A stretch of DNA of 64,000 nucleotides, from the NCBI RefSeq assembly GCF_014725735.1, contig NZ_CP061368.1, positions 2,247,225 through 2,311,224 on the forward strand, read 5' to 3'. The notes under the pieces were generated by a model that saw nothing but the letters and a program-made list of their open reading frames with translations, was not told the DNA's origin and made no database searches. Below, piece by piece: positions 38,232 to 47,084 of the stretch. Made by a program: the position numbers and the translations under genes. Position 1 is the stretch's first letter. Each line of letters opens with the position of its first letter. The DNA is from Wenzhouxiangella sp. AB-CW3. Its GTDB lineage: Bacteria > Pseudomonadota > Gammaproteobacteria > Xanthomonadales > Wenzhouxiangellaceae.

Positions 38232-38667
38232 GAAAAGACTGACCCTGGTCGGCCTGATTGTTCTCGGCGTGAGCGCGGCGACGGTGGTCGCCATCACGGC
38301 GCTGCAGGACAATATGATGTTCTTTGTCACACCCAGTGACGTGCACGCCCAGACTCTGCCACACGATCGGCAGATTCGCCTGGGCGGGCTGGTTGCCGAC
38401 GGCACGGTCAGCCGCGATCCCGACAGTCTGGCCGTCACCTTCGGTGTGACCGACGGGGCCCATGACGTAATGGTGAGCTTCAACGGCATCCTGCCCGACC
38501 TGTTCCGCGAGGGCCAGGGCGTGATCGCTCACGGTTTCATGGACGATTCCGGCACGTTCCAGGCCCACGAGGTGCTGGCCCGGCATGACGAGACCTACAT
38601 GCCGCCGGAAGTGATGCGAGCCCTGGAAGAAGCCGGCCATCCGCCGGAAGTGAGCATGCCGCAATGA
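38215..38667 (+). CDS. ccmE: Haem chaperone CcmE
   Basis: A 150-residue periplasmic haem chaperone with an N-terminal membrane anchor and an OB-fold. The haem-binding motif HDETY ('VLARHDETYMPPEV') supplies the histidine that binds haem covalently and the axial tyrosine. Coupled to ccmF through ATGA. Confidence 0.97.
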   Translation: MTPTRKKRLTLVGLIVLGVSAATVVAITALQDNMMFFVTPSDVHAQTLPHDRQIRLGGLVADGTVSRDPDSLAVTFGVTDGAHDVMVSFNGILPDLFREGQGVIAHGFMDDSGTFQAHEVLARHDETYMPPEVMRALEEAGHPPEVSMPQ

Positions 38668-40631
38668 TTGCAGAGTTTGGACAGGTCACACTCATTCTCG
38701 CGCTGGTACTGGCCGTACTGCTGGCGACACTGCCCCTGTACGGGGCCTATCGCGGCAGCGACGCCCTGATGCGGCTGGCCCCCTCGCTGGTCATTGGGCA
38801 CTTCGTATTCCTGGCCGCCGCCTACGTGGCGCTCTCGATTGGCTTTCTCAATCACGATTTCACCATCACCTACGTAGCGCTCAACTCGAACCTGCTGCTG
38901 CCCTGGTATTACCGGCTAACCGCAGTGTGGGGTGGTCACGAGGGGTCACTGCTGCTGTGGATGCTGATGCTCGGTGGCTGGATGCTGGCCGTAGCCGCAT
39001 TCTCGCGCACCCTGCCCAAGGAGTTCGTCACCCGCGTGCTCGCGGTCATGGGTATCGTCTCGATCGGGTTCTTGCTGTTCACGCTGCTGACCTCCAACCC
39101 GTTTGACCGCGTTCTGCCAGGACCTACCGACGGCCAGGATCTCAATCCGCTGTTGCAGGATCCGGGCATGATCTTCCACCCGCCGCTGCTCTACATGGGC
39201 TACGTCGGCTTCGCAGTGGCCTTCGGCTTTGCCATTGCAGGGTTGCTCGGTGGCAAGGTCGAACGCGACTGGGTGCGCTGGGCCCGCCCCTGGACACTGT
39301 CGGCCTGGGCCTTTCTCACCGCCGGCATCGCGCTGGGTTCGTGGTGGGCCTATTACGAATTGGGCTGGGGCGGCTGGTGGTTCTGGGATCCGGTCGAGAA
39401 TGCCTCGTTCATCCCGTGGCTGATCGGCACTGCCCTGCTGCACTCCCAGGCGGTCACCGAGAAGCGCGGCTCGTTCCCGGCCTGGACGGTGCTGCTGTCA
39501 ATTGCCGCCTTCTCGATGTCACTGCTGGGCACCTTCCTGGTTCGATCCGGCGTGCTGACCTCGGTGCACGCCTTCGCCCACGATCCCGAACGAGGCGTGT
39601 TCATCCTGATGTTCATGGCCTTGATCACCGGCGCCGCACTGCTGCTTTACGCCCTGCGCGCCCCGCGCATCATGACCGGGCCGGGCTTCGACTGGATGAG
39701 CCGCGAGACCATGCTGCTCATCAACAATGTCTTCTTCGCCGTTTCGGCGGCCATGGTGCTGCTGGGAACGCTCTACCCGCTGCTCGTGGACTTCATGGGC
39801 TGGGGGCAGATCTCGGTTGGCCCGCCCTACTTCGGCGCCATGTTCATCCTGCTGATGACACCCATCGTCATCCTGTTGCCGCTGGGTCCATTCACGCGCT
39901 GGAAGCAGGACGAAGTGATGCGAATCCTCCGGCCGCTGGCGGCCAGTGCAGCCGTTGCCATTGCGCTGGGACTGATCATCTGTGCCATCCTGGGTGCCTG
40001 GAACCTGCGCGCCATCACCGGATGGATCGGCGGCATCTGGGTCATGGCAGGCGCCATCGCCTGGGCCGCACGCCAGTGGCGCAGCACCCGATCGGGACTG
40101 GCCCTGCACCAGTGGGGCATGACGCTTGCACACTTCGGTGTCGGCGTGTTCCTGATCGGCGTGGCCATGGTCGAGTCGATGACCTTCGAGCGCGACATGC
40201 GCATCGCTCCAGGCCAGACCGTCGAAGCGGCCGGATACCAGTTCACGCTGCACGAGGTCGCCCAGGTCAAGGGGCCCAACTGGCGTGCCGAGGAAGCCCG
40301 ATTCACGGTTTACCGCAACGACCGCCAGGTCGCCCGCATGAACCCGCAGAAGCGCCTTTACCACCGTGGCGGCCAGGTCATGACCCAGGTGGCGTTGCGA
40401 CCGGGTATTACCCGTGATCTCTACATTGCCATGGGCGAGGAACTGGACGCGGCCAGTGGCGCCTGGAGCATTCGCATCCATATCAAGCCCTTCGTACGCT
40501 GGATCTGGGGTGGCGCGGCCCTGATGACACTGGGCGGGCTGGTCTCGGCCAGCGACCGGCGTTACTGGCGCCGCCGCCGGGCCGAGTCCAGACAGAACAA
40601 CCAGGCCGGAACGGCGGAGGTCCCGGCATGA
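38664..40631 (+). CDS. ccmF: Cytochrome c-type biogenesis protein CcmF
   Basis: A 655-residue membrane protein of about 15 helices that, with CcmH and CcmI, attaches haem from CcmE to apocytochrome CxxCH. The WWD motif 'ELGWGGWWFWDPVENASFIPW' and the histidines in 'GGHEGSLLLWM' and 'DPGMIFHPPLLYMGY' are complete. ATGA overlaps join it to ccmE and ccmG. Confidence 0.97.
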   Translation: MIAEFGQVTLILALVLAVLLATLPLYGAYRGSDALMRLAPSLVIGHFVFLAAAYVALSIGFLNHDFTITYVALNSNLLLPWYYRLTAVWGGHEGSLLLWMLMLGGWMLAVAAFSRTLPKEFVTRVLAVMGIVSIGFLLFTLLTSNPFDRVLPGPTDGQDLNPLLQDPGMIFHPPLLYMGYVGFAVAFGFAIAGLLGGKVERDWVRWARPWTLSAWAFLTAGIALGSWWAYYELGWGGWWFWDPVENASFIPWLIGTALLHSQAVTEKRGSFPAWTVLLSIAAFSMSLLGTFLVRSGVLTSVHAFAHDPERGVFILMFMALITGAALLLYALRAPRIMTGPGFDWMSRETMLLINNVFFAVSAAMVLLGTLYPLLVDFMGWGQISVGPPYFGAMFILLMTPIVILLPLGPFTRWKQDEVMRILRPLAASAAVAIALGLIICAILGAWNLRAITGWIGGIWVMAGAIAWAARQWRSTRSGLALHQWGMTLAHFGVGVFLIGVAMVESMTFERDMRIAPGQTVEAAGYQFTLHEVAQVKGPNWRAEEARFTVYRNDRQVARMNPQKRLYHRGGQVMTQVALRPGITRDLYIAMGEELDAASGAWSIRIHIKPFVRWIWGGAALMTLGGLVSASDRRYWRRRRAESRQNNQAGTAEVPA

Positions 40632-41170
40632 TCCGCATGCTGCTGCCCCTGATCGTGTTCGGCGGCCTGCTGGTCTTGCTGGTAGTCGGCCTTCAGACTG
40701 CCGAGGATCGCCAGCTAGTGCAATCACCGCTGGTCGGCAAGCCGGTTCCGGAGATTACCCTCCCCGGCCTGAACGATCCCGAGACCAGATACTCGACGGC
40801 CGAGCTGATTGGCGAACCCTACATCATCAATGTCTGGGGCAGCTGGTGCTGGGCCTGCCGGGAGGAACACCCCTACATCGACCGTCTCGGCCGCGAAGCC
40901 GGGGTGCCGCTGGTCGGCTTCAACTGGAAGGATGAGCGCGAGAATGCGCTCAAGTGGCTGGATCAGTTCGGCGACTCCTGGAGTTTCCACATGGTGGACT
41001 TCGAGGGGCGCGCGGCCATCGACCTGGGTGTTTACGGCGCCCCCGAGACCTACCTGGTCGACCATCGCGGCGTGATCCAGCACAAACATATCGGACCCAT
41101 TGATGCGACCGTATTCGAGGATCTCATGCGACGCATCATGCAGTTGAGAGCGGAGGCGGAAGAAGCATGA
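40628..41170 (+). CDS. ccmG: Thiol:disulfide oxidoreductase CcmG/DsbE
   Basis: A 180-residue membrane-anchored thioredoxin-fold protein that reduces the apocytochrome disulfide. The active site is WCWAC in 'NVWGSWCWACREEHP'. 'GVYGAPETYLVD' contains the conserved cis-proline region. It overlaps ccmF and ccmH by four bases. Confidence 0.95.
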   Translation: MIRMLLPLIVFGGLLVLLVVGLQTAEDRQLVQSPLVGKPVPEITLPGLNDPETRYSTAELIGEPYIINVWGSWCWACREEHPYIDRLGREAGVPLVGFNWKDERENALKWLDQFGDSWSFHMVDFEGRAAIDLGVYGAPETYLVDHRGVIQHKHIGPIDATVFEDLMRRIMQLRAEAEEA

Positions 41171-41583
41171 CTAGCAAATTGTCAGTACTCGGTTCCAGGT
41201 TGATTCTCGTTCTGATCCTTGTGCCCCTGATGGCGCTGGGCTCGGCCATCGAGCCGTTCCCGTTCGACAACGAGGTCCAGGAGAGACGCTTCCGTGCGCT
41301 GGCCGAAGAGATCCGCTGTACCGTGTGCCAGAATCAGTCGCTGGCCGACTCTGATGCGCCATTGGCCCAGGACCTCCGACGCGAGTTGTTCGCCATGCTG
41401 CAGGACGGTCGCTCGGACATGGAAATCCGTGAGTTCATGGTCGATCGCTACGGCGATTTCGTCCTCTACCGACCGCCACTGGCCGGACACACCATTCTGC
41501 TTTGGGCGGGTCCACTCTTGCTGCTGGTCATTGCCCTGGTCTCGACCGTCGTCATCGTCAGACGCCGAAGGAAAATACTTTGA
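41167..41583 (+). CDS. ccmH: Cytochrome c maturation protein CcmH
   Basis: A 138-residue protein with a signal/anchor helix, the redox motif RCTVCQNQS, 'EFMVDRYGDFVLYRPP', and a C-terminal membrane helix. It is the short, single-domain form; the TPR domain is a separate gene, ccmI, immediately downstream. Confidence 0.95.
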   Translation: MTSKLSVLGSRLILVLILVPLMALGSAIEPFPFDNEVQERRFRALAEEIRCTVCQNQSLADSDAPLAQDLRRELFAMLQDGRSDMEIREFMVDRYGDFVLYRPPLAGHTILLWAGPLLLLVIALVSTVVIVRRRRKIL

Positions 41584-42608
41584 ATACCGGATTCATTCTT
41601 ATCGCGGCGGCCAGTGTACTGGTCGCCATCGCCTTTGCCATCGTGCCCCTGCTGGCTGGCAAGAGTGATCGGCGCGACGCGGTGCCAGTCCTGATCCTGG
41701 TCGTGGTGCTGCTTGTCCCGGCTGCCTCCTGGGTCACCTATCGGGCCGTGGGAACACCGGAAGGCATTGCGCCGCCCGACAGCGATGCCGCCATGATCCG
41801 GGCGGCACTGATCGACATCGCCCGGCAACTGGAGCGCAACTCTGATGATGCCGATCAGTGGATTCGCATGGGCCTGGCCTACAAAGAGTTGCAGGAATAC
41901 TCGTCAGCCGAACACGCGCTCCGACGGGCCCTCTACATTGACGGGGACAACCCCTTCATCCAGATCGAGCTGGCCGAAACCCTTCTTTTTGATTCAGGCC
42001 AGCCCCGCCTGTCTTCAGAGTCCAGAGAGTTGTTGCTCGATGCACTGGACAAGGACCCGCGCAAGCAGAAGGCCTACTGGTTGCTGGGGCTCGATGCCCT
42101 GCAGCGCGAGGACTACGAAGAAGCGGTTGGCCGGCTGGAACAGCTCGATGATCTGCTGTCAGACGGCAGTGTTCGCGAGTCGGTGCGCCGGTACCTGCAG
42201 CAGGCACGGCGTGGACTGGGCCAGCAACAACCGGCAACTGATCCGGCCAACGGCGAGGTCGACGATCCGCAACTGGTGGTAAGGCTCGCCGTGGACGACA
42301 AACTGGCCGAGCGTGTCAGCGACGATGACACCGTGTTCGTCATTGTGCGCGCAGCAGACGGACCGCGTGCGCCACTCGCGGTTCATCGTCTCAACGCCGG
42401 TGAGCTGCCCACCGAGGTCAGTTTCGGGCGCAACGACACGATGATGGGCGGTGCGGGAATCGATGATTTCGATGCCATACGAATCACAGCCAGAATTTCC
42501 CACGGCGGTGTGGCCGAGGCACAAAGCGGCGATCTTGAAGGCAACTCGGATGCCGTTCCCGTCAGCGACCGGATCAGTGCCAGTGTCCTTATCGACGAGG
42601 TGCTGTAA
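41580..42608 (+). CDS. ccmI: Cytochrome c maturation TPR protein CcmI
   Basis: A protein of about 342 residues with two N-terminal membrane helices (about 4-22 and 33-50), then TPR helices around 'DADQWIRMGLAYKELQEYSSAEHALRRAL'. The C-terminal beta-domain ('FVIVRAADGPRAPLAVHRL') is the usual one and presents apocytochrome to CcmF/H. The start is TTG 41580, overlapping the ccmH stop (TTGA), with AAGGA seven bases upstream. No ATG gives an intact first helix. Confidence 0.9.
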   Translation: MNTGFILIAAASVLVAIAFAIVPLLAGKSDRRDAVPVLILVVVLLVPAASWVTYRAVGTPEGIAPPDSDAAMIRAALIDIARQLERNSDDADQWIRMGLAYKELQEYSSAEHALRRALYIDGDNPFIQIELAETLLFDSGQPRLSSESRELLLDALDKDPRKQKAYWLLGLDALQREDYEEAVGRLEQLDDLLSDGSVRESVRRYLQQARRGLGQQQPATDPANGEVDDPQLVVRLAVDDKLAERVSDDDTVFVIVRAADGPRAPLAVHRLNAGELPTEVSFGRNDTMMGGAGIDDFDAIRITARISHGGVAEAQSGDLEGNSDAVPVSDRISASVLIDEVL

Positions 42609-43614
42609 AGCGACGCTCATAGCGCTCTGCCTACTGGCACATGTGCTTGCCGCACAGGCCGGAGACGAGCCTATCGACAGCGAGCCGCCAGAGCGCGAGC
42701 CCGCAATCTGGATGGTCGAATACGAGAACGACCTGTTCGCCGGGGAGGACCGTTTCTACACCAGCGGCATCCGTCTTTCGCGCATTGCCGAGGCGCGTCA
42801 GGCGCCCTCGTGGCTTGAATCGATCGCCTCCCGCTTCCCCGGCTTTGACGACCATGATGTCCTGCCCTACCGGCTGTCGGTGGGACACAATATCTATACC
42901 CCGGCCGATATCGAGAATCCGCGCTTTCCGCCCGACGACCGCCCCTACGCCGCCTGGCTTTATACCCAGTTCGCGACCGGTACGCTGCATTCACACGGTG
43001 CCGACCGCGTCCGGGTCGGCCTGGGCATCGCCGGCCCGGCGGCACTGGGCCGGCAGGTCCAGAAATATGCGCATGAACTGATCGACTCCCCCACTCCGAT
43101 CGGCTGGGAAACCCAACTGAGAAACGAACCCACGGTGCAGATCGGTTACGACCGCATCCGGCGATTTCTCGATCGTGCCGAGCCCGAGCAATTCGGCTTC
43201 GATATGTCCTGGCTGGCCGGCATTACCGCCGGCAACGCCCACTCCCACGCCACGGTCGGCGGATTTGCCCGCTTCGGTTACAACCTGCCCGACGATTACG
43301 GCCCGCCGCGCATCACGCCAGCGGCTTCGGGAAGCAGCTACTTCCGTGCCGAAGGCGCCCAGGAATCATCGTTCTATTTCTTCATTGGCGCAGAAGGCCG
43401 GCAGGTCTTTCGCGACCTGTTTCTTCAGGGCAACAGCTTTGGCGGCGTCAGCGGTGTCAGTATCGAGCGCCAGGTCGGGGAGTACTTCGCCGGTGCCGTC
43501 TACACGCGGGGCGTGTTTCGCCTGGCCTACTCCCATGTCTGGCGTACCCGCGAGTTCGTCGGCCAGATCGATGACCAGAGCTACGGAGCGCTGTCGTTTT
43601 CAGTGTGGTGGTAG
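42550..43614 (+). CDS. LpxR-family outer-membrane lipid A deacylase
   Basis: A protein of about 354 residues with a signal peptide cleaved near AQA-GDE and an all-beta C-terminus ending in tryptophans, as in outer-membrane barrels. Family-specific parts are the N-terminal 'YENDLFAGEDRFYTSGIRL' with the Asn-Asp pair, 'DDRPYAAWLY', and 'YAHELIDSPTPIGWETQL' with the catalytic histidine of the DUF2219/LpxR family. LpxR removes the 3'-linked acyloxyacyl group of lipid A. The start is uncertain: ATG 42550 (overlapping ccmI by 59 bases) or GTG 42583. It is the last gene of the ccm transcript and overlaps the convergent FHA-EAL gene by 34 bases. Confidence 0.85.
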   Translation: MPFPSATGSVPVSLSTRCCKATLIALCLLAHVLAAQAGDEPIDSEPPEREPAIWMVEYENDLFAGEDRFYTSGIRLSRIAEARQAPSWLESIASRFPGFDDHDVLPYRLSVGHNIYTPADIENPRFPPDDRPYAAWLYTQFATGTLHSHGADRVRVGLGIAGPAALGRQVQKYAHELIDSPTPIGWETQLRNEPTVQIGYDRIRRFLDRAEPEQFGFDMSWLAGITAGNAHSHATVGGFARFGYNLPDDYGPPRITPAASGSSYFRAEGAQESSFYFFIGAEGRQVFRDLFLQGNSFGGVSGVSIERQVGEYFAGAVYTRGVFRLAYSHVWRTREFVGQIDDQSYGALSFSVWW

Positions 43615-44714
43615 CGCGTGGGCGATTCGGGCTCCAGTGGACGCGGACGGCCAAAGTGAAAGCCCTGCATGAAGTCGATGCCGATCTCGCGGCATAACTC
43701 CACGGTTTCATCCAGCTCCACGCCCTCGACCAGTGTCCTCACCCCCATGCCCCGGATCATGCTGTTCAGACTTTCGAGCATGCGATAGCGGGCTGAATCA
43801 CGTTCAACCAGATCCCGGACCAGCGCCATGTCGAACTTGAGAAAGTCCGGCGGCACCTCGGCCAGTTCCAGCAGGCGCGCCTGACCGGCGCCGAAATCGT
43901 CATAGGCCAGGGCGATGCCCATGCCGGCCAGCTCGCGTTTGACATCTCCCATGACGGCCAGATCGGTGACCGCCGACTCATGGACCTCGAACACCAGGTC
44001 CAGATCGGGAAATCGCTTGCGCAGCTCGTGCAATTCCGCCATCAGGTCATCAAGGTCTTCACACTCGGCAGGATGATTGTTGAAAAACAGCGGCTCACGC
44101 ATGCCCGCCCGGTCGGCAGCCGCAAAGCACTGCCGTCGCAACAGGCGACTGAGCCGGACTTCGCAATCCAGTGCCGACGCCAGTGCAAACAGCTCACCGA
44201 CTCCGCCATCCAGGCCGGGGTGGGCGCTGCGGCCCAGCAGTTCCTGGCCGAAAGGCCTTCCCTGGCCCGTCACGATAGGTTGACAGAAGGCCGTGACCTG
44301 CTCCTTGTCGAGCAATTCCAGAAAGGCCGACATCTTCAATGGAAAATCGCGCGGCAGCGCCTTGACCCCGACCATGGTTTCATCGGCCTGCCCGGAATCG
44401 GCCACGGCCCGCTTGCCCAGCATCAGGCGAAACTCGTGATCGGCCAGATGCAAGACATCACCAACGCGCAGCGCCGTCGGCGCATTGATCTGCTGGTGGT
44501 TGACGTAGGTTCCGTTGGTGCTGCCCAGATCCTCGATCACAAGCCCGGCATCATGCTGCTCGATCCGCGCATGACGGCGCGAGATGCGATCGACCGAAAG
44601 ATTGACGGTGCAATCAGGATGGCGACCGATCAGTGCCGGGAATCGGTCCAGCGAAAGCTGCCTGGGCAGACTGGCATCCTTTCCGGAACTCTCAAGGTAA
44701 AAGCCTTGCTGCAT
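43581..44714 (-). CDS. FHA-EAL protein (phosphopeptide-binding domain fused to c-di-GMP phosphodiesterase)
   Basis: A protein of about 377 residues. The FHA domain (about 20-100) shows 'ALIGRHPDCTVNL', 'SRRHARI' and 'DLGSTNGTYVN', the phosphothreonine-binding set. The EAL domain (about 125-365) has ELL in place of EAL ('PFGQELLGR'), an Asn in 'FFNNHP', Glu in 'VFEVHES', 'YDDFGAG', Lys in 'LKFDMAL', 'VEGVE' and 'QGFHFGRP'. The usual metal and catalytic residues therefore appear present. It could link threonine-kinase signalling to cyclic-di-GMP breakdown; two such kinases are in this window. ATG 44714 has AAGG upstream; ATG 44729 is an alternative. Confidence 0.88.
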   Translation of the reverse strand: MQQGFYLESSGKDASLPRQLSLDRFPALIGRHPDCTVNLSVDRISRRHARIEQHDAGLVIEDLGSTNGTYVNHQQINAPTALRVGDVLHLADHEFRLMLGKRAVADSGQADETMVGVKALPRDFPLKMSAFLELLDKEQVTAFCQPIVTGQGRPFGQELLGRSAHPGLDGGVGELFALASALDCEVRLSRLLRRQCFAAADRAGMREPLFFNNHPAECEDLDDLMAELHELRKRFPDLDLVFEVHESAVTDLAVMGDVKRELAGMGIALAYDDFGAGQARLLELAEVPPDFLKFDMALVRDLVERDSARYRMLESLNSMIRGMGVRTLVEGVELDETVELCREIGIDFMQGFHFGRPRPLEPESPTRYHHTENDSAP

Positions 44715-44808
44715 GACCCCTTCCGGCATGATTGCACTGGGGCTAGTGTACTCCCTTCCAGCTCACACCAGTAGTCTGCCGATGATCCGGACGGGAACAG
44801 GAACCGTA

Positions 44809-44836
44809 TTGACAATGATTATCATTTGTGTATAAT
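44809..44836 (+). promoter_or_regulatory. Fur-controlled promoter of bfd
   Basis: TTGACA (44809-44814) and TATAAT (44831-44836) are both perfect consensus hexamers, 16 bp apart. The spacer holds a perfect 13-bp Fur-box core, AATGATTATCATT (44814-44826). Fur with iron should block the promoter, so bfd would be made in iron starvation. The start falls near 44842-44844. Confidence 0.85.
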
Positions 44837-44843
44837 GTCGACC

Positions 44844-45068
44844 ATGTATGTTTGTGTCTGTAATGCCGTCACCGAACGCACCTTGCTTGAACTGGTCGAC
44901 GAGGGCTGCACCACGATTGCAGAATTGCAGTCCAGGATCGGTGTTGCCGATTGTTGCGGCACCTGCCACGACCACGCGGCAGAACTGCTCGATCAAGCAT
45001 TGAAAGACGCACACGGCGGACTTCTCCCACCTTCGCGCATACTCCCCCGGCTGCCCGTCATGGCATGA
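44844..45068 (+). CDS. bfd: Bacterioferritin-associated ferredoxin
   Basis: A 74-residue [2Fe-2S] protein that reduces bacterioferritin to release stored iron. The cluster cysteines are C4, C6, C38 and C41 (MYVCVC and CCGTC). The ATG at 44844 is preferred because an upstream ATG (44835) lies inside the -10 box of the consensus promoter. Even so, the mRNA would begin at or just before the start codon, so the transcript looks leaderless. The C-terminal tail after about residue 52 is longer than in compact Bfd proteins. bfr follows 120 bases downstream. Confidence 0.92.
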   Translation: MYVCVCNAVTERTLLELVDEGCTTIAELQSRIGVADCCGTCHDHAAELLDQALKDAHGGLLPPSRILPRLPVMA

Positions 45069-45188
45069 CCGCCGAGCCTGCTCGGCCCGGAAATCAGACG
45101 GGGCCGTCACTCGCGTCTCACACAACATCTCACAGTTCGCGTTATCCTTGTCGGTATCAATGAACCCCAAGCAGGAGTCAACCGCATC

Positions 45189-45659
45189 ATGAAGGGCGAC
45201 CGCAAGATCATCGAGTTTCTCAATCAGGCACTCAAGGCCGAACTGACGGCGATCAACCAGTATTTCCTGCACTCGCGCATGTACGAGGACTGGGGTCTGA
45301 AGAAGCTGGCCGAAAAGGAATACGAGGAATCCATCGACGAAATGAAGCATGCCGATGAATTCATCAAGCGCATTCTCTTTCTCGGCGGCCTGCCCAACCT
45401 GCAGGACCTGGGCCGACTGCGAGTCGGCGAAGGGCCCATCGAGGCCATTCGTTGCGATCTCGAACTGGAGCACGAAGGCATCGAGCTCTACCGCAATGCA
45501 GTCGAGTACGCCGAATCGGTCCGCGACTATGTCAGCCGGGACCTGTTCCAGACCATTCTCGAAGACGAGGAAGGTCACGTCGACTGGCTCGAAACCCAGC
45601 TCGAACTGGTCGAGCGCATCGGCGAGGAGCGCTACCTGCAGTCGCAGATGGGCGACTGA
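45189..45659 (+). CDS. bfr: Bacterioferritin
   Basis: A 156-residue, haem-containing 24-mer iron store. The ferroxidase ligands E18, E51 and H54 and the haem-binding M52 are all in place ('[17 protein letters not shown]', '[11 protein letters not shown]'), as are the later '[11 protein letters not shown]' and '[13 protein letters not shown]'. AGGAG lies upstream of the ATG. It may be read from the bfd promoter or from one of its own in the 120-base gap. It ends nine bases before the convergent aminotransferase gene. Confidence 0.97.
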   Translation: MKGDRKIIEFLNQALKAELTAINQYFLHSRMYEDWGLKKLAEKEYEESIDEMKHADEFIKRILFLGGLPNLQDLGRLRVGEGPIEAIRCDLELEHEGIELYRNAVEYAESVRDYVSRDLFQTILEDEEGHVDWLETQLELVERIGEERYLQSQMGD

Positions 45660-45668
45660 CCGAAAGCG

Positions 45669-47030
45669 TCAAGAGTGACGCAAGCGATCCAGCCCGCGTG
45701 ACAGCTTTTCGACCAGTTCATCGATCTGCTGCTCGGTGATGATCAGTGGCGGGCAGATCGCGATGGTGTCTCCGGGCAAGGCCCGCACCACCAGCCCTTC
45801 GTCCAGGCAGGACGCCGCGGCCTTGAATGCCATCTTCCTCTCGGCGGCAAACGGCTGACCACTGGCCTTGTCGGCCACCAGTTCCAGTCCGGCGATCAGC
45901 CCCCTGCCGCGCAGGTTCCCGACCAGCTCGTGGTCGGCCAGGGGCGCCAATGCCCGCTCGAGGTAGTCACCCATGCGCGCGGCGTGCTCCATCACGCCCC
46001 GCTCTTCCATCAACTCGAGATTACGCAGGGCCACGGCAGCGGCCACGGGGTGGCCGGCATAGGTCAAGCCATGGGCGAACATTCCCACGCCACCGGCGGC
46101 CTCCTCGATGGCCTCGTACATGAACGGCGGCACGGCCACCGCGGATATCGGCTGATAGGCCGAAGACAAAGCCTTGGCCATGGTCATGGTATGCGGCCGG
46201 ATCTGCCAAGTCTGGCATCCAAAGTCGTGGCCGGTGCGCCCAAAACCACAGACCACTTCATCATCAATGAACAGAATGTCGTTGGCGGCCAGAATCGGCT
46301 GAATCTTCTCGAAGTATCCCGCCGGCGGGGGTATCACGCCACCGGCAGCCATCAGGGGCTCGGCGATGAAGGCGGCAATGGTTTCGGCCCCTTCCCGTTC
46401 AATGACTGTTTCGAGCTCATCGGCCAGGCGCTGCGAGAACGCCTCTTCGCTCTCCCCCGGTTCGGCCTGGCGGTAGTGGTGCGGAGCGGTCAGGTGAATC
46501 ACATCGTCACCCGGCAGATCGAAATGTCGATGAAAGGCCGGCAGGCCGGTCAATGCCGCCGAGGCCAGGGTCACGCCATGGTAGCCATTGAAGCGCGAGA
46601 GAATCTTCTTCTTGTGCGGCTTGCCGATGGCATTGTAGTAATAGCGCATCAGCTTGACCTGCGTGTCATTCGCATCCGAGCCCGAACATCCGAACAGGAA
46701 TCGTGCATTCTCGATCGGCACCCACTCGGAAAGCTTCGCGGCCAGACGAATGGACGGCTCGTTGGACTTGCCGGCAAACAACGGCCCGTAGCAGAACTTC
46801 TCGGTCTGCTCTGCGGCCACCCGTGCCAGCTCCTTTTCGCCGTAGCCCAGGGCAGTGCACCACAGACCGGCCATGCCTTCCAGGTATTTCCGTCCCTCGG
46901 TATCGAAGATATAGACGCCTTCACCCCGGTCCCAGATCAGCGGTCCGGACTGGCCGTGTCCTCTCAGGTCGGTCGAGGGGTGAAACAGGTGGTCGAGGTC
47001 TAGCCTGGACAGCTCATCGCTTCGGGTCAT
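45669..47030 (-). CDS. Class-III pyridoxal-phosphate aminotransferase (omega-amino acid:pyruvate type)
   Basis: A 453-residue fold-type I aminotransferase. 'GLWCTALGYGEKEL' is near the N-terminus and 'FGCSGSDANDTQVKLMRYY' is at the phosphate site. 'NGYHGVTLASAALTG', 'LFIDDEVVCGFGRTG' with the cofactor aspartate, and 'MTMAKALSSAYQPISA' with the Schiff-base lysine follow. The sequence resembles putrescine/beta-alanine-pyruvate transaminases, but the amine substrate is not certain. It stands alone, separated by 54 bases from the next minus-strand gene. Confidence 0.9.
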   Translation of the reverse strand: MTRSDELSRLDLDHLFHPSTDLRGHGQSGPLIWDRGEGVYIFDTEGRKYLEGMAGLWCTALGYGEKELARVAAEQTEKFCYGPLFAGKSNEPSIRLAAKLSEWVPIENARFLFGCSGSDANDTQVKLMRYYYNAIGKPHKKKILSRFNGYHGVTLASAALTGLPAFHRHFDLPGDDVIHLTAPHHYRQAEPGESEEAFSQRLADELETVIEREGAETIAAFIAEPLMAAGGVIPPPAGYFEKIQPILAANDILFIDDEVVCGFGRTGHDFGCQTWQIRPHTMTMAKALSSAYQPISAVAVPPFMYEAIEEAAGGVGMFAHGLTYAGHPVAAAVALRNLELMEERGVMEHAARMGDYLERALAPLADHELVGNLRGRGLIAGLELVADKASGQPFAAERKMAFKAAASCLDEGLVVRALPGDTIAICPPLIITEQQIDELVEKLSRGLDRLRHS

Positions 47031-47084
47031 GAAAGTCAGGTCCTGCAGTTCACAAAGAGTTCGATTGTACTTGGCTCGCCCCCA

